A stretch of 64,000 nt of DNA from Haladaptatus pallidirubidus. GTDB taxonomy: Archaea; Halobacteriota; Halobacteria; Halobacteriales; Haladaptataceae. The notes under the pieces were generated by a model. The model saw only the letters and a list, made by a program, of their open reading frames with translations. It searched no databases and was not told where the DNA came from. The stretch is from the NCBI RefSeq assembly GCF_020700235.1, contig NZ_CP085301.1, positions 1,178,001-1,242,000 of the forward strand, in the 5' to 3' direction. Shown here piece by piece: positions 8,871 through 17,678 of this stretch; within the stretch, counting starts at the first letter, position 1; every line of letters starts with the position of its first letter. The position numbers and the translations under genes are program-made.

Positions 8871-9943
8871 CCGTCGCCCCCCTGTACCGAATCGGCCATC
8901 GGTTCTGCTTCCTCGACGTGTTCGCCCGTAATCGCGAGGAACACGTCGTCCAACGTGGGCGCGCGGACGTTGAACCCGGTAACGGTCAGCCCGGCATCGC
9001 GGAGTGCGACGAGGAGGTCGGTACCGTTCGCCCGTGCGGACTGGGCCGTCACGCTGATTCCGTCGTCGGTGCGGTCTATCGTGGCATCCGAGTCGAAGAG
9101 TCCAGATTCGCGGGCAACTTCGGCGGCACGTTCGCGGGAACCGTCGTCGTCTAATTCGAGGTCGAGAATCTCGCCGCCGACGCGCCGTTTCAGCTCTTCG
9201 GGCGACCCCATTGCGACGATTTCGCCGTCGAGAATGACTCCGATTCGGTCGCAGAGTTGATCCGCCTCCTCTAGATACTGCGTCGTGAGGAAGATCGTCG
9301 TTCCCTCGTCGTTTATCCTTCTGAAGTAGTCCCACAGTCGCAGTCGCGCTTTCGGGTCGAGACCGGTCGTCGGTTCGTCCAAGAAGACAAGCGGCGGTCG
9401 ATGCACGAGGGCGGTCGCCGTGTCGAGTCGTTTTTTCATCCCGCCCGAAAAGTCCTCGGCTCGTTTGTCGGCCACGTCCGCCAAATCCGCAAGGTCGAGG
9501 AGTTCGTCGATTCGGCGCAACCGCTCGTTCCGAGGGACACCGTACGCTTCACACGCGAACTGAATATTTTCGCGGGCCGTCATTTCGAGGTCGACGCTCG
9601 TCTCTTGGGCCATGTAACCGATAGATTCCCGCACCTTCCGCGGTTCGGTTTGGACGTCGAAGCCGTTCACTCGTACCTCTCCCGAAGTAGGTCGGAGGAG
9701 AGTCGCCAACACTTTGATTGCCGTCGTCTTCCCGGCCCCGTTTGGACCGAGAAAGCCGAAGAACTCCCCTCTCGGCACCGTCAGCGACACATTCTTTACC
9801 GCCTGCGTTCCATCGGAATAAGTCAGTTCCAACCCGTCCGTCTCGATTGCCGGAGGTCCTTTCGCCGCCTCGTCTCTCCCTATCGTTCGCTCCGCGTCCA
9901 ATGGCCGTTCCTGCTCACCCAGTGCTGAATCCCGTTCGGTCAT
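8867..9943 (-). CDS. ABC transporter ATP-binding protein (DrrA-like)
   Basis: A 358-residue ATPase subunit pairing with the permease that follows. Walker A is GPNGAGKTTAIKV (about residues 70-82), the Q-loop is YMAQETSVD, the signature is DFSGGMKKRLD and Walker B is PLVFLDEPTTGLDP, with the H-loop replaced by TTQYLEEADQ, as is common in the DrrA branch. A C-terminal regulatory extension follows (after about residue 235), ending APTLDDVFLAITGE, which is typical of the daunorubicin-resistance family. The acidic, low-complexity first 30 residues are unconserved, so the true start may be further in. Confidence 0.92.
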   Translation of the reverse strand: MTERDSALGEQERPLDAERTIGRDEAAKGPPAIETDGLELTYSDGTQAVKNVSLTVPRGEFFGFLGPNGAGKTTAIKVLATLLRPTSGEVRVNGFDVQTEPRKVRESIGYMAQETSVDLEMTARENIQFACEAYGVPRNERLRRIDELLDLADLADVADKRAEDFSGGMKKRLDTATALVHRPPLVFLDEPTTGLDPKARLRLWDYFRRINDEGTTIFLTTQYLEEADQLCDRIGVILDGEIVAMGSPEELKRRVGGEILDLELDDDGSRERAAEVARESGLFDSDATIDRTDDGISVTAQSARANGTDLLVALRDAGLTVTGFNVRAPTLDDVFLAITGEHVEEAEPMADSVQGGDG

Positions 9944-10062
9944 AGCTGTCCCTTACACATCTTACGGGAACGAACCACAAATACGTCGGAGTCGGAGACT
10001 CCACTCCGGGAACGATACGTTGGGAATTCGGTTCTGCGATGGACAATCAGCGGTCGCTTCGC

Positions 10063-10650
10063 TTACGTGCGCGCTTCGAATTCGTACTCCATCGGCCCAG
10101 CCAAAGCGACTGATTCGTCGCCAGTTTCGCGAAAATCGTGGCGATAGAGGGTCTCGAACGGGCCGAAGCCGATTTGCACGTAAAATTCGAAACACGGAAA
10201 TCCGTCGTGTTGCCCGTGAACTTCGACGCCGTCACGCCGTACCGTGGCTTCGAGGACGTAATCGACCGGCGACGGGTGCGGAACCAGTGGATTGCTCGCG
10301 CTGGCGTGCATCTCGAACTCGACCCGGTCGTCGGACCACACGGGTTCGGTACAGAAAATGCCGTCAGCAGACGCTTTTCCGGTGCGGACGTCTTCAGTTC
10401 CGTCTTCTCCGAACGTTCGTTCGATCGAAGTTCCAGTGTCGCCGTACTGGGTGAACGTTTCTCGTGAAAAGTCTACGACCGCTTCCTGTTCGACTCGGGA
10501 ACGGCCCGTATTGACCGCATGTGGCGTAAATTCTCGGTTATCGCCGCGGAACTGCGCGATTTGTTCCGACTCTCGTGAATTTGGAATCCACGCCGACGGG
10601 ATGAATGTAGCGGCGCGTAGCTTCACGAGTTCGACTTCCTGCTGACGCAT
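10063..10650 (-). CDS. Conserved protein, DUF3238-like
   Basis: A 195-residue soluble protein of unknown function, starting MRQQEVELVKLRAATFIPS. The pattern of an N-terminal 'attFIPs.w' strand, a middle segment FTQYGDTGTSIERTFGEDG and a C-terminal HDGFPCFEFYV then YRHDFRETG resembles DUF3238 proteins of Bacillus. I make this link from memory and with reservation. No signal peptide or membrane segment. The gene stands alone between the exporter operon and the prepilin peptidase gene, which is transcribed away from it. Confidence 0.65.
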   Translation of the reverse strand: MRQQEVELVKLRAATFIPSAWIPNSRESEQIAQFRGDNREFTPHAVNTGRSRVEQEAVVDFSRETFTQYGDTGTSIERTFGEDGTEDVRTGKASADGIFCTEPVWSDDRVEFEMHASASNPLVPHPSPVDYVLEATVRRDGVEVHGQHDGFPCFEFYVQIGFGPFETLYRHDFRETGDESVALAGPMEYEFEART

Positions 10651-10749
10651 ACGTATGGTACGAATTGCTAAGCGATAAAATTAGCGCGTGTTTTATTTTT
10701 CACTTTTCATAGACCGCAAAACCTAACATCCCTCCCTGAGCGATTCCGC

Positions 10750-11796
10750 GTGGTGCATATTCCGATACCTGATCTCCTACGACTGCTCGTACTGCCCGTC
10801 TTCGCGTGGGCCGCATGGCGCGACGTACAGACGCGCCGAGTGTCGAACGCGACGTGGTACCCGCTGGCCGCGCTCGCGGTCGTACTCTTACTCACCGAGA
10901 GTTGGGTAGCGTGGAGCGGACCGCCTTTCTCTCGCGAATGGATGGGTCTACAGGTCGCCGTCAGCGAATGGTACTTTTTCTACATCGCCGTGAGCCTCGG
11001 ATTCGTCGCACCGTTAGTGCTCGCATTCTGGTGGTTTCGAGCGTTCGGCGGCGCGGACGCAAAGGCGTTCCTCGTCATCGCCGCACTGCTTCCAACGTAT
11101 CCGTTCTACCACTTCGGGGGGACGGTGTTTCCCGTTCAGGGAACAGTCCTCGGCGTCTTTTCGCTGACTATTCTGACGAACGCGGTACTGCTCGCGGCGC
11201 TGTATCCGCTCGCACTGTTTGTGCGAAATCTGATTGCGGGCCGATTCGATTCGGTGATGTTCGTCGGGCGGGTCGTCCCGTGGAACGAAATTCCGGACTC
11301 CCACGGCCGATTGCTCGAAACACCGGACGGAACCAGTCGAAACGGTGCGGATTTGGACGCGATTCGGATGTATCTCCGCTGGCGAGGCGTTTCGCTGGCA
11401 GCCCTCCGGAAGCGAGCGAGCGAGTTGCGCGATCCGACAACGTTGCCCGCGGAACCGAATCCACCGACGGACGGCGCAGTCGGTGCCAAAAGTATCGGCA
11501 GCAAAACCGTAACGGACGGCGGAAAAGTCGTGGAAAAATCACGAGAGTCGAACGACTCGAGCTACGAAGACCCATGGGGTGCGGCCCGGTTTTTAGCGGA
11601 GATCGACCACGGCGCGTACGGAACGACGCCGACGCAACTGCGCGAAGGGTTGGAAGTGCTGGTCGCCGAAGACGAAGTGTGGGTGTCGCCTGGCATCCCG
11701 TTCATCGTCCCGATGTTCGCCGGGTTACTCGTCGCGTTCGGTTACGGTGACCTGCTTTCGGGGCTTCTCGGTGCGCTGGGTATCGTCGCGATTTAG
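10750..11796 (+). CDS. Prepilin/preflagellin peptidase, A24 aspartic protease family
   Basis: A 348-residue integral membrane protease that removes class III signal peptides from archaellins and pilins. The two catalytic aspartates are visible: Asp25 in WRDVQTRRVSN and Asp103 in FGGADAKAF, the GxGD-type site in a membrane helix. About six membrane segments in the first 170 residues are followed by a hydrophilic cytoplasmic insertion (about 190-305) and a final hydrophobic hairpin. This architecture matches haloarchaeal PibD-type enzymes. The start is one of two adjacent GTG codons; I use the first. No pilin genes lie nearby. Confidence 0.85.
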   Translation: MVHIPIPDLLRLLVLPVFAWAAWRDVQTRRVSNATWYPLAALAVVLLLTESWVAWSGPPFSREWMGLQVAVSEWYFFYIAVSLGFVAPLVLAFWWFRAFGGADAKAFLVIAALLPTYPFYHFGGTVFPVQGTVLGVFSLTILTNAVLLAALYPLALFVRNLIAGRFDSVMFVGRVVPWNEIPDSHGRLLETPDGTSRNGADLDAIRMYLRWRGVSLAALRKRASELRDPTTLPAEPNPPTDGAVGAKSIGSKTVTDGGKVVEKSRESNDSSYEDPWGAARFLAEIDHGAYGTTPTQLREGLEVLVAEDEVWVSPGIPFIVPMFAGLLVAFGYGDLLSGLLGALGIVAI

Positions 11797-11838
11797 CCAC
11801 CGCGCATCTAATCAGCAACGTAGTACATCGTGTTGGCG

Positions 11839-13041
11839 CTATTTGATTCCGGTGAGCGTCGTGAGCGCGGTGTAGATGCCGTAGCCGAGAAGTCCGGCAC
11901 CGAAAAGTGAAACGATCCACGCGCTGAGCGTGAACGCTATTTTCCGACCGGAAACGCCCCCGGACCCGACGACGAGGCCGCTTCCGATAACGCTGGAGAT
12001 GATGATATTGTTGAACGAGATAGGGATACCCAGTGCGATGGCCGCCTGTGCGATGAGGAATCCGGGCACCAACGCGGCAATCGAACGCCGAACACCGAGT
12101 TTCGAATATTCACGGGAAACCGCTTGAAGCAGCCGTGGCGAGCCCATCCACGCGCCGAGCAAGATACCGACGCCACCGAGGACGAGGAGGACGATATTCG
12201 GCACGTCGAAGGTCGTAAAGAGTGGTTCGAGCGGGCCGGTGGCCAACCCGACCTGACTGCCGCCGCTGGAAAAGGCGACGACTCCACCGAGTCCGACGAG
12301 AAACTGCCGGATTCCGGCGTCAACGGAGCGTTCCATCGAACGGCGGAGAACGACGAAAACCACGACGCCGCTAATAAAGCTCGTCAAAATCATCGTTACG
12401 TCGATGGTTCCAAACAGCGTCGGCGTCATTCCGACTTGTACCGAAACGAATCGGGCGAGGGTTCGTTGGCCGGTTGACCCGGGAAAGATTGCGATGTCGA
12501 CGTTCGCCAGCACGAATCCGACGAAACCGCCGAGAAACGGGACACTGACCGTTTCAGGAATAGAGTCGTTTCGTAGGAGCGACGCGGTAGTGTACGCGAT
12601 GGTCGCCGAAACGAACGGGACGGACACCCAGAAGGTTCCGATTCGCTGATAGGTGTCCCACGCCGGATTGCCGCCGAGAGCCAATCCGACACCGACCATC
12701 GCGCCGGTGGTTGCGAACGCCGCCGGAACCGGGTAGCCGGTCGAAACACCGAGTGCGATGAACAGCGCAGCGGTAAACAATCCCGCGGCGGCCCCGAGCG
12801 GTGAAATCGAAACGTCGTCAATCAGCCCAGTACCAACGGTTTCCGAGATGCTTCCTCCCTGTGCGATTGCGCCGAGCGCCGCGAACACACCGATGAAAAA
12901 CGCCGCTCGCATCGTCGGAATCGCGTTCGCGCCGACTGCGGGGGCGAACGGCGGCGAATTGCTCGATGCGCCGAGCGCCCACGCCATAAAGAAACTGGCG
13001 AGCATCGCCACCAAAACGACGGCTATCGTTCCGGTCGTCAC
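11839..13041 (-). CDS. PiT-family phosphate permease coupled to UspA
   Basis: A 400-residue polytopic permease, full-length paralogue of the first gene of the window (shared MAWALGASSNSPPFAPAVGAN, FSSGGSQVGLATGPL and IPISFNNIIISSVIGSG). The open frame extends another 148 codons upstream, but that part is an out-of-frame shadow of the UspA gene. The GTG at 13041 overlaps the UspA stop as GTGA and gives a start matching the paralogue. Coupling to UspA suggests the tandem-UspA protein senses a nucleotide or stress state and regulates the carrier; that role is inference. Confidence 0.88.
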   Translation of the reverse strand: MTTGTIAVVLVAMLASFFMAWALGASSNSPPFAPAVGANAIPTMRAAFFIGVFAALGAIAQGGSISETVGTGLIDDVSISPLGAAAGLFTAALFIALGVSTGYPVPAAFATTGAMVGVGLALGGNPAWDTYQRIGTFWVSVPFVSATIAYTTASLLRNDSIPETVSVPFLGGFVGFVLANVDIAIFPGSTGQRTLARFVSVQVGMTPTLFGTIDVTMILTSFISGVVVFVVLRRSMERSVDAGIRQFLVGLGGVVAFSSGGSQVGLATGPLEPLFTTFDVPNIVLLVLGGVGILLGAWMGSPRLLQAVSREYSKLGVRRSIAALVPGFLIAQAAIALGIPISFNNIIISSVIGSGLVVGSGGVSGRKIAFTLSAWIVSLFGAGLLGYGIYTALTTLTGIK

Positions 13042-13895
13042 AGCGTTTCTCGAATCAGTCGGTTCAGTCGAGGGCGAATACCGACTGCTCGACGAGCGAT
13101 GATGACGGTCGTCTCCGACTGCCGACCGACCGCCTGTGGAACGGTTCCGACGAGTTGTCGGCGAAGCATTCCGCGTCGAGTCGAACCGAGGACGGTTATA
13201 TCGTGTTTCGACGCTTCGTCCACGACGGCTTTGATGGCGTTTCCGGTTCGAACCTCCGTCCAGACCTGTACGGGTTCGATTCGGTCCGCTATCTCCGGAA
13301 GCAGTCCTTCCGCTTCGATCTTCCCGTCGCTGACCACTCGAAGCAGGTGTACGTGGGCGTCGTTCTCCAGCGCGATTGCACGGGCGACGTCCGCCGCGAG
13401 TTTCGCGTGCGGACCTTCGGCAATGGGAACGAGAATCGACTCGACGCCGTCCGCCGGGCCGATTTTTTCCACGAGAACGTCGCACGGAGCGCGGGCGACG
13501 ATTCTATCGGCGTTGCTTCCCAGAACGATTTCTGTCGGTCGTTCGCGCTCGTGCCACCCGATGACAAGCGTATCGCAGTCGAACTTGACGACGGCATCCG
13601 TGAGTGCGCGAACGATATCGTAGGAGACGAGCAGTTGTCCGCGGACGGGAACCGTTCCCTGCGCCGTTTCGACCACTTGGTCGAGGATTTCCTGCTGTTC
13701 GCCGCCGAACTCGCGGATAATTACGTCGTCGGTGAACAACGAGAACGGGGATTCGCGTTCCGTCACGAGGACGCTTAGGACGATGACGTCACCGTCCCGC
13801 TCGCGGGCGATGTCAACCGCAGTTCGGGTCAACTGCGGGGCGTGGGCCGGGTCTGCAACCGCGACAGCAACTCGGTTGTCGCTCGTTCCCCCCAT
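13038..13895 (-). CDS. Tandem universal stress protein (UspA x2)
   Basis: A 285-residue cytoplasmic protein with two UspA folds, about residues 5-145 and 150-275. Each has the family's strand pattern: RVAVAVADPAHAPQLTRTAVDIA and CDTLVIGWHERERPTEIVLGSNADRI in the first, SILVPIAEGPHAKLAADVARAI and DITVLGSTRRGMLRRQLVGTVPQAV in the second. The G-(2-9)-G-S/T nucleotide-binding loops are present in both. I prefer the ATG (MGGTSDNRVAV) to an upstream TTG nine codons earlier. It forms an overlapping pair with the phosphate permease. Confidence 0.85.
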   Translation of the reverse strand: MGGTSDNRVAVAVADPAHAPQLTRTAVDIARERDGDVIVLSVLVTERESPFSLFTDDVIIREFGGEQQEILDQVVETAQGTVPVRGQLLVSYDIVRALTDAVVKFDCDTLVIGWHERERPTEIVLGSNADRIVARAPCDVLVEKIGPADGVESILVPIAEGPHAKLAADVARAIALENDAHVHLLRVVSDGKIEAEGLLPEIADRIEPVQVWTEVRTGNAIKAVVDEASKHDITVLGSTRRGMLRRQLVGTVPQAVGRQSETTVIIARRAVGIRPRLNRLIRETL

Positions 13896-14169
13896 CACCG
13901 GTAGTACGAGGTCTACGGGCAAAAGTATTGGCTTCTATACAGCTTTTCGGTCTGAAAATCGCATTCGGAAATATGAATCAAACCGCTCCAACAGCTCTCA
14001 ACGGCGGTCAGTCGCTATTTTCGCCGGATACTGGTCGTAGTTCGGAGACGCTCACGTTTCGCCCACCGTCGGGAGGAAATCGGTTCCGGCGGAAAAGGGC
14101 TGGCTGAACGAGGAGGAAAAAATACTCGCCAGTCCGGACGGCAGGGTTCGGGCGGACAAACGTCTGCTG

Positions 14170-14760
14170 CTATTCCGTTTCCGGGAAATCGGTATCGACG
14201 TTCCCGTCCCGGTCTAAATCGACGACGGCCTCAAACAAGCCCAGGAATCGCTCGATTTGAACCTCGTCGTGGACGCCTTTTGAGAGGTGAAACAGGCCGA
14301 CTGCGTCGTGTGCGGAAAGGAGTTCGAGAATTTGTGAAATCGCCTCGTAAACGCGCTGCTCGTCGGCGTAGTACGCCATCTCGGTGATGGAATCGAAGCT
14401 GATTCGTCGCTTCCCGTCTGTTTCCGCGAGGAATTTCTCGGTCACGGAGAGAATGCCTTCGAGGTCGTCGGGCGCGGAGACGTAATGAACGTCGCTCGTA
14501 CTTCGTCGGGAGTAGCCGCGTTCGATGGACAGCGTGTCGAGAATGTCGGCTTTGCTCTCGTCCACGTCATAATGGTCGAGTTTCTGTTTCACCTCGCGGG
14601 CGGTTGTACGGGTTGAAATAACGAGAAAGCGGTCAGTATCAGTTTTCAAAAAATCGGTGTCGATTCGGTCGGTTTCACCCGTACTCGGGTGCAGGAGAAG
14701 GATTCCGGTACCGCCCGGGACGGTGTCCGGTGTGTTCTCGATAGCGAGTTGGTAATCCAT
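14170..14760 (-). CDS. RecA-superfamily-like protein lacking a Walker A motif
   Basis: A 196-residue protein with the strand order of RadA/KaiC-like ATPases: GGTGILLLHPSTGETDRIDTDF at the start, FLVISTRTTAREVKQKLDHY in place of a DEEP-type second strand, and ISFDSITEMAYYADEQRVYEAIS, like the Walker B region of KaiC-like proteins, at about 118-140. The P-loop GxxxxGK[ST] is missing where expected, so it is unlikely to hydrolyse ATP in the usual way. Haloarchaea carry many such degenerate KaiC/RadA relatives. Role unknown, possibly signalling. Confidence 0.65.
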   Translation of the reverse strand: MDYQLAIENTPDTVPGGTGILLLHPSTGETDRIDTDFLKTDTDRFLVISTRTTAREVKQKLDHYDVDESKADILDTLSIERGYSRRSTSDVHYVSAPDDLEGILSVTEKFLAETDGKRRISFDSITEMAYYADEQRVYEAISQILELLSAHDAVGLFHLSKGVHDEVQIERFLGLFEAVVDLDRDGNVDTDFPETE

Positions 14761-14808
14761 ATCGTCCGGTATCCAGTGGCATCGACTTAAAATATACGGG
14801 AATCCCGG

Positions 14809-15249
14809 TCAGAAGACGCTGTCGGCGGTGGCCGCCCCGACGACACTGAAGATTGCGCCGACGCTGATAGCTTTCAGCGTGTTCGTCAATACTTCTCGGG
14901 AGCCGAAGCCGTCGAGGAGACCGTCTTGGTAGAACGTCTCCGGCGCGGCGAAGACGACAGCCAAGATGGCAACCGACCCGAAAGCAACGATCATCAACGA
15001 GATGAATCGCGTAGGGATACCGGCAACGTCCGCTTCCCGGTCGGGATTTCGATCGTGGTCCGCTTTGTACAATGCGCCGTATCCGATAGCGAAGACGATG
15101 CAGACGGTGACGACGCCGTGAAAGACCGACATATTTTCCGCCAATCGCCACACTTCTTCGGTGACGACGAACGGCCCGGCGAGGAGAAAGCCGCCGACGA
15201 CCTGCTGAGCCGTGTCGGCGAGGGCGAATCGCTTTTTTGAACCGACCAT
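14809..15249 (-). CDS. Four-helix integral membrane protein (DUF2391-like)
   Basis: A 146-residue membrane protein: QQVVGGFLLAGPFVV near the start, SVFHGVVTVCIVFAIGYGAL, FISLMIVAFGSVAILAVVFAAP and a last LKAISVGAIFSVVGAATAD. The RxxxLADtaQqvvGgfllagPf start resembles the TIGR02587/DUF2391 family of putative integral membrane proteins; this is recognition from memory. It lies 48 bases upstream of the RecA-like gene on the same strand, so they may form a transcript. Confidence 0.65.
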   Translation of the reverse strand: MVGSKKRFALADTAQQVVGGFLLAGPFVVTEEVWRLAENMSVFHGVVTVCIVFAIGYGALYKADHDRNPDREADVAGIPTRFISLMIVAFGSVAILAVVFAAPETFYQDGLLDGFGSREVLTNTLKAISVGAIFSVVGAATADSVF

Positions 15250-15410
15250 AACCGCAGTGAGGAACCGAGAGAATGTAAAGTCCCCGCGATTTCCGATTCC
15301 GTCCTGCGATTCCGAAGCCCGTCACGGCGAATTTGGAATTCAGAACCCGAAGTTCGAACTCCGGAACGGGTTTCGAACTCGTTTTGTCTCCGGCGTTCAT
15401 CTCACCCGCC

Positions 15411-16091
15411 ATGAGCGTGCGCGAGGAGTTCAACGAATGGGCGGAAGACGGCCGGGATAAAGGAATGGAAGAGCGCCACTGGCACACGGCGAAGTACGTG
15501 CTCGCCAGAATGCCGGTGGAGGCGGGCGACACCGTCCTCGATTTGGGATGCGGAAGCGGGTATGCCGGGCGTGCGCTCCGCGACACCAAAAACGCAGGGC
15601 GCGTCTACGGACTCGACGGGTCGCCGGAAATGGCCCACAACGCGCGGGGTTATACCGACGATTCTGCCGTTTCGTACCTCGTCGGGGACTTCGACCACCT
15701 ACCGTTCGAGGACGGCAGCATCGACCACGTGTTTACGATGGAGGCGTTCTACTACGCGAACGACCCGCACGAGACGCTTCGGGAAGTTCGGCGCATCCTT
15801 CGTCCCGGTGGAACGCTCTTCTGCGCGGTGAACTACTATGAGGAGAACATTCATTCCCACGAGTGGCAGGACTCCATCTCGGTCGAGATGACACGCTGGA
15901 GCGGGAACGAGTATCGCGAAGCGTTCCGCGATGCTGGTCTCTACGTCGCGGAGCAGGACAATATTCCGGACAGGGAGACGGAAATCCCCGATTCGGCGGC
16001 GTTTCCGACCGATAGTTGGGACACTCAGGATGCCATGGTCGAACGCTACCGCGAATTCGGAACGCTTCTCACGGTCGGCGTTTCGACCTGA
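15411..16091 (+). CDS. SAM-dependent class I methyltransferase
   Basis: A 226-residue Rossmann-fold methyltransferase of the Methyltransf_11 type. Motif I is VLDLGCGSGYAGRAL (about 43-57), followed by VYGLDGSPEMAHNAR (acidic residue for the SAM ribose), VGDFDHLPFEDGSIDHVFTMEAFYY (motifs II-III) and LREVRRILRPGGTLFCAVNYYEEN. The segment RMPVEAGDTVLDLGCGSG is typical of haloarchaeal homologues. Substrate unknown. I use the internal ATG MSVREEFNEWA rather than an upstream in-frame ATG because the extra 26 residues are not domain-like. Confidence 0.85.
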   Translation: MSVREEFNEWAEDGRDKGMEERHWHTAKYVLARMPVEAGDTVLDLGCGSGYAGRALRDTKNAGRVYGLDGSPEMAHNARGYTDDSAVSYLVGDFDHLPFEDGSIDHVFTMEAFYYANDPHETLREVRRILRPGGTLFCAVNYYEENIHSHEWQDSISVEMTRWSGNEYREAFRDAGLYVAEQDNIPDRETEIPDSAAFPTDSWDTQDAMVERYREFGTLLTVGVST

Positions 16092-16112
16092 ACCCCTTCG
16101 TTTCGAGTGGAG
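16092..16112 (-). repeat. ORB-like element between methyltransferase and mdh
   Basis: Starts one base after the methyltransferase stop. On the + strand it reads ACCCCTTCGTTTC-GAG-TGGAG; the minus strand therefore shows the archaeal origin recognition box layout (CTCCA-N2-GGAAACGAAGGGGT type). It keeps the whole G-string and core although it lies about 10 kb from the origin. Confidence 0.7.
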
Positions 16113-16186
16113 TATACCGGCAAACTGGGTTTCGATTGCATTGTTTCGGCGGAAATTGCCGCTCCCCGCCGTCGTTTTTCCGGAGG

Positions 16187-16194
16187 ATTTAACC
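16187..16194 (+). promoter_or_regulatory. TATA box of the malate dehydrogenase gene
   Basis: ATTTAACC centred about 30 bases before the mdh ATG, the spacing expected for a leaderless archaeal transcript. A purine-rich GGAGG just upstream could serve as the BRE. Confidence 0.55.
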
Positions 16195-16220
16195 AAATCG
16201 CAGGGCGTCTTCTACGTGAT

Positions 16221-17135
16221 ATGGCGAAAGTAAGCGTAGTCGGCGCGGCAGGCACGGTCGGGGCCGCTGCAGGCTACAACATCGCGCTACGTGGCATCGC
16301 GGACGAGCTCGTTTTCGTGGACATCCCGGACATGGAAGACAAAACGATTGGGCAGGCCGCGGACGTGAACCACGGGGCCGCCTACGATTCGAACACCGTC
16401 GTTCGACAGGGCACCTACGAGGACACCGCCGGATCCGACGTCGTTGTCATCACGGCAGGTATCCCGCGACAGCCGGGGCAGACCCGTATCGACCTCGCGG
16501 GCGACAACGCGCCCATCATGGAGGACATCGGCTCCTCGCTCGCAGAGCACAACGACGACTTCGTGACCATCACGACGTCGAACCCGGTTGATCTGCTCAA
16601 CCGCCACCTCTACGAGGTCGGCGACCGTGCACGGGAGAAAGTTATCGGCTTCGGCGGCCGCCTCGACAGTGCCCGATTCCGCTACGTTCTGAGCCAGCGA
16701 TTCGACGCACCGGTGCAAAACGTCGAAGCGACCATCCTCGGCGAGCACGGCGACGCGCAGGTTCCCGCGTTCTCCAAAGTCCGTGTCAACGGTGCGGACC
16801 CCGAGTTTTCCGACGACGAAAAGCAAGAAATCCTCGGCGAACTCAAAGAAAGCGCGATGAACGTCATCGAGAAGAAGGGTGCGACACAGTGGGGTCCGGC
16901 GACGGGCGTCGGCCACATGGTCGAAGCAGTCCTGCGCGACACGGGCGAAGTTCTCCCCGGTTCGGTCAAACTCGACGGCGAGTACGGCCACGACGACGTG
17001 GCGCTCGGCGTTCCCGTGAAACTCGGCAAGAACGGCATCGAAGAAGTCGTCGAATGGGACCTCACCGAATTCGAGCGCGAACAGCTCGGCGAGGCGGCCG
17101 ACAAGTTGGCGGAGCAGTACGACAAAATCGCGTAA
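16221..17135 (+). CDS. mdh: Malate dehydrogenase (LDH-like, halophilic)
   Basis: The 304-residue NAD-dependent enzyme interconverting malate and oxaloacetate in the citric acid cycle, same length as the well-studied Haloarcula enzyme. The NAD loop is [17 protein letters not shown] (about 7-23) with the 2'-OH-binding VFVDIPD. Substrate Arg83 and Arg89 lie in IPRQPGQTR (Arg rather than Gln at the specificity position marks malate over lactate), NPVDLL follows, and catalytic His176 is in GEHGDAQVP. Very acidic surface. The in-frame extension upstream of the ATG is not conserved. Leaderless promoter upstream. Confidence 0.96.
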   Translation: MAKVSVVGAAGTVGAAAGYNIALRGIADELVFVDIPDMEDKTIGQAADVNHGAAYDSNTVVRQGTYEDTAGSDVVVITAGIPRQPGQTRIDLAGDNAPIMEDIGSSLAEHNDDFVTITTSNPVDLLNRHLYEVGDRAREKVIGFGGRLDSARFRYVLSQRFDAPVQNVEATILGEHGDAQVPAFSKVRVNGADPEFSDDEKQEILGELKESAMNVIEKKGATQWGPATGVGHMVEAVLRDTGEVLPGSVKLDGEYGHDDVALGVPVKLGKNGIEEVVEWDLTEFEREQLGEAADKLAEQYDKIA

Positions 17136-17369
17136 GAGCGCGTTTTTCGGGTTGTAGAATTGGATCGTTTTTTCGGATTGACGTTCGTTTCGAGAGTGGA
17201 TTTTTCATGAGCAGTGAGGGAGAACGCGAGTAATTCCTTTTCGGTCATACTAGCTGTTGCCGACTCCCAATCCCGCACCTCGCCCCTCAACCCCCTCCCG
17301 CACTTCGGACGATCGAACCTCGTCCGAGTTCTCGCTCCCGATAGTCGTTCGCGAGACCATCGCGCGGGC

Positions 17370-17387
17370 GGTTCGCTGACGCGAACC
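17370..17387 (+). repeat. Short GC-rich hairpin
   Basis: GGTTCGC and GCGAACC pair perfectly around a TGAC loop; alternating CG flanks on both sides could lengthen the stem. It lies 58 bases before the larger hairpin. Confidence 0.5.
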
Positions 17388-17444
17388 ACGTCGCGCGCGA
17401 GGATGTTTGCGACAATTCGCGCGATACTCGCCTTTCCATATGGC

Positions 17445-17502
17445 GCGCGCTGGCCCGAACCGGAGGGCAAACCGCCCGGAGGTTCGGGCCGATAGCGTGC
17501 GA
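17445..17502 (+). repeat. Three-tier inverted repeat, candidate structured RNA or REP-like element
   Basis: A perfect 10-bp stem (GGCCCGAACC at 17453-17462 with GGTTCGGGCC at 17482-17491) encloses an inner GGGC/GCCC stem. It is extended outward, after a three-base bulge, by CGCGCGCT pairing with AGCGTGCG (one G-T pair). The total is a 58-nt folded unit. It belongs to no RNA family I can name; the SRP-RNA and RNase P signature motifs are absent. I recall similar GC-rich palindromic units in other haloarchaeal spacers but cannot check. Confidence 0.5.
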
Positions 17503-17678
17503 GGGACGACCGAAACGACTGAAAGGAGCTGAGGGAGTCGGTTGGGGAGGATGTGGGCCGGTGCGGTGGTGGGTGCGGTATGATAGGAGTCAGCAGTAAC
17601 TAGCAACACAGAAACGACCGACGCAGAAACGAGTACGAGACAGATGTCAGTTGCTAAAAAGCGCCAGCGACTGCGTTG

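Larger units (their letters stand above)
17136..17678. other. Spacer rich in inverted repeats
   Basis: 543 bases with no credible gene; the candidate minus frame (17250-17609) is low-complexity. The middle holds two strong hairpins (17370-17387 and the three-tier stem at 17445-17502) in a GC-rich block that differs in composition from the AT-richer flanks. The right end (17580-17650) is purine-rich with AACAGAAACGACCGACGCAG-like near-repeats. See the repeat entries and findings. Confidence 0.5.

Noticed and set aside
13042..13485. N-terminal extension of the coupled PiT gene
   Set aside because: It lies over the UspA gene in another frame, is Arg/Ser-rich, and the paralogue starts at the GTG-equivalent position.
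17178..17200. GTTCGTTTCGAGAGTGGATT after mdh as a dispersed ORB
   Set aside because: Spacing between the core and TGGA is two bases too long and the ACCCC part is missing.
17250..17609. A 119-codon minus frame in the structured spacer
   Set aside because: Overlaps the hairpins and is Ser/Arg/Gly-rich; the DNA structure explains the region better than a protein does.
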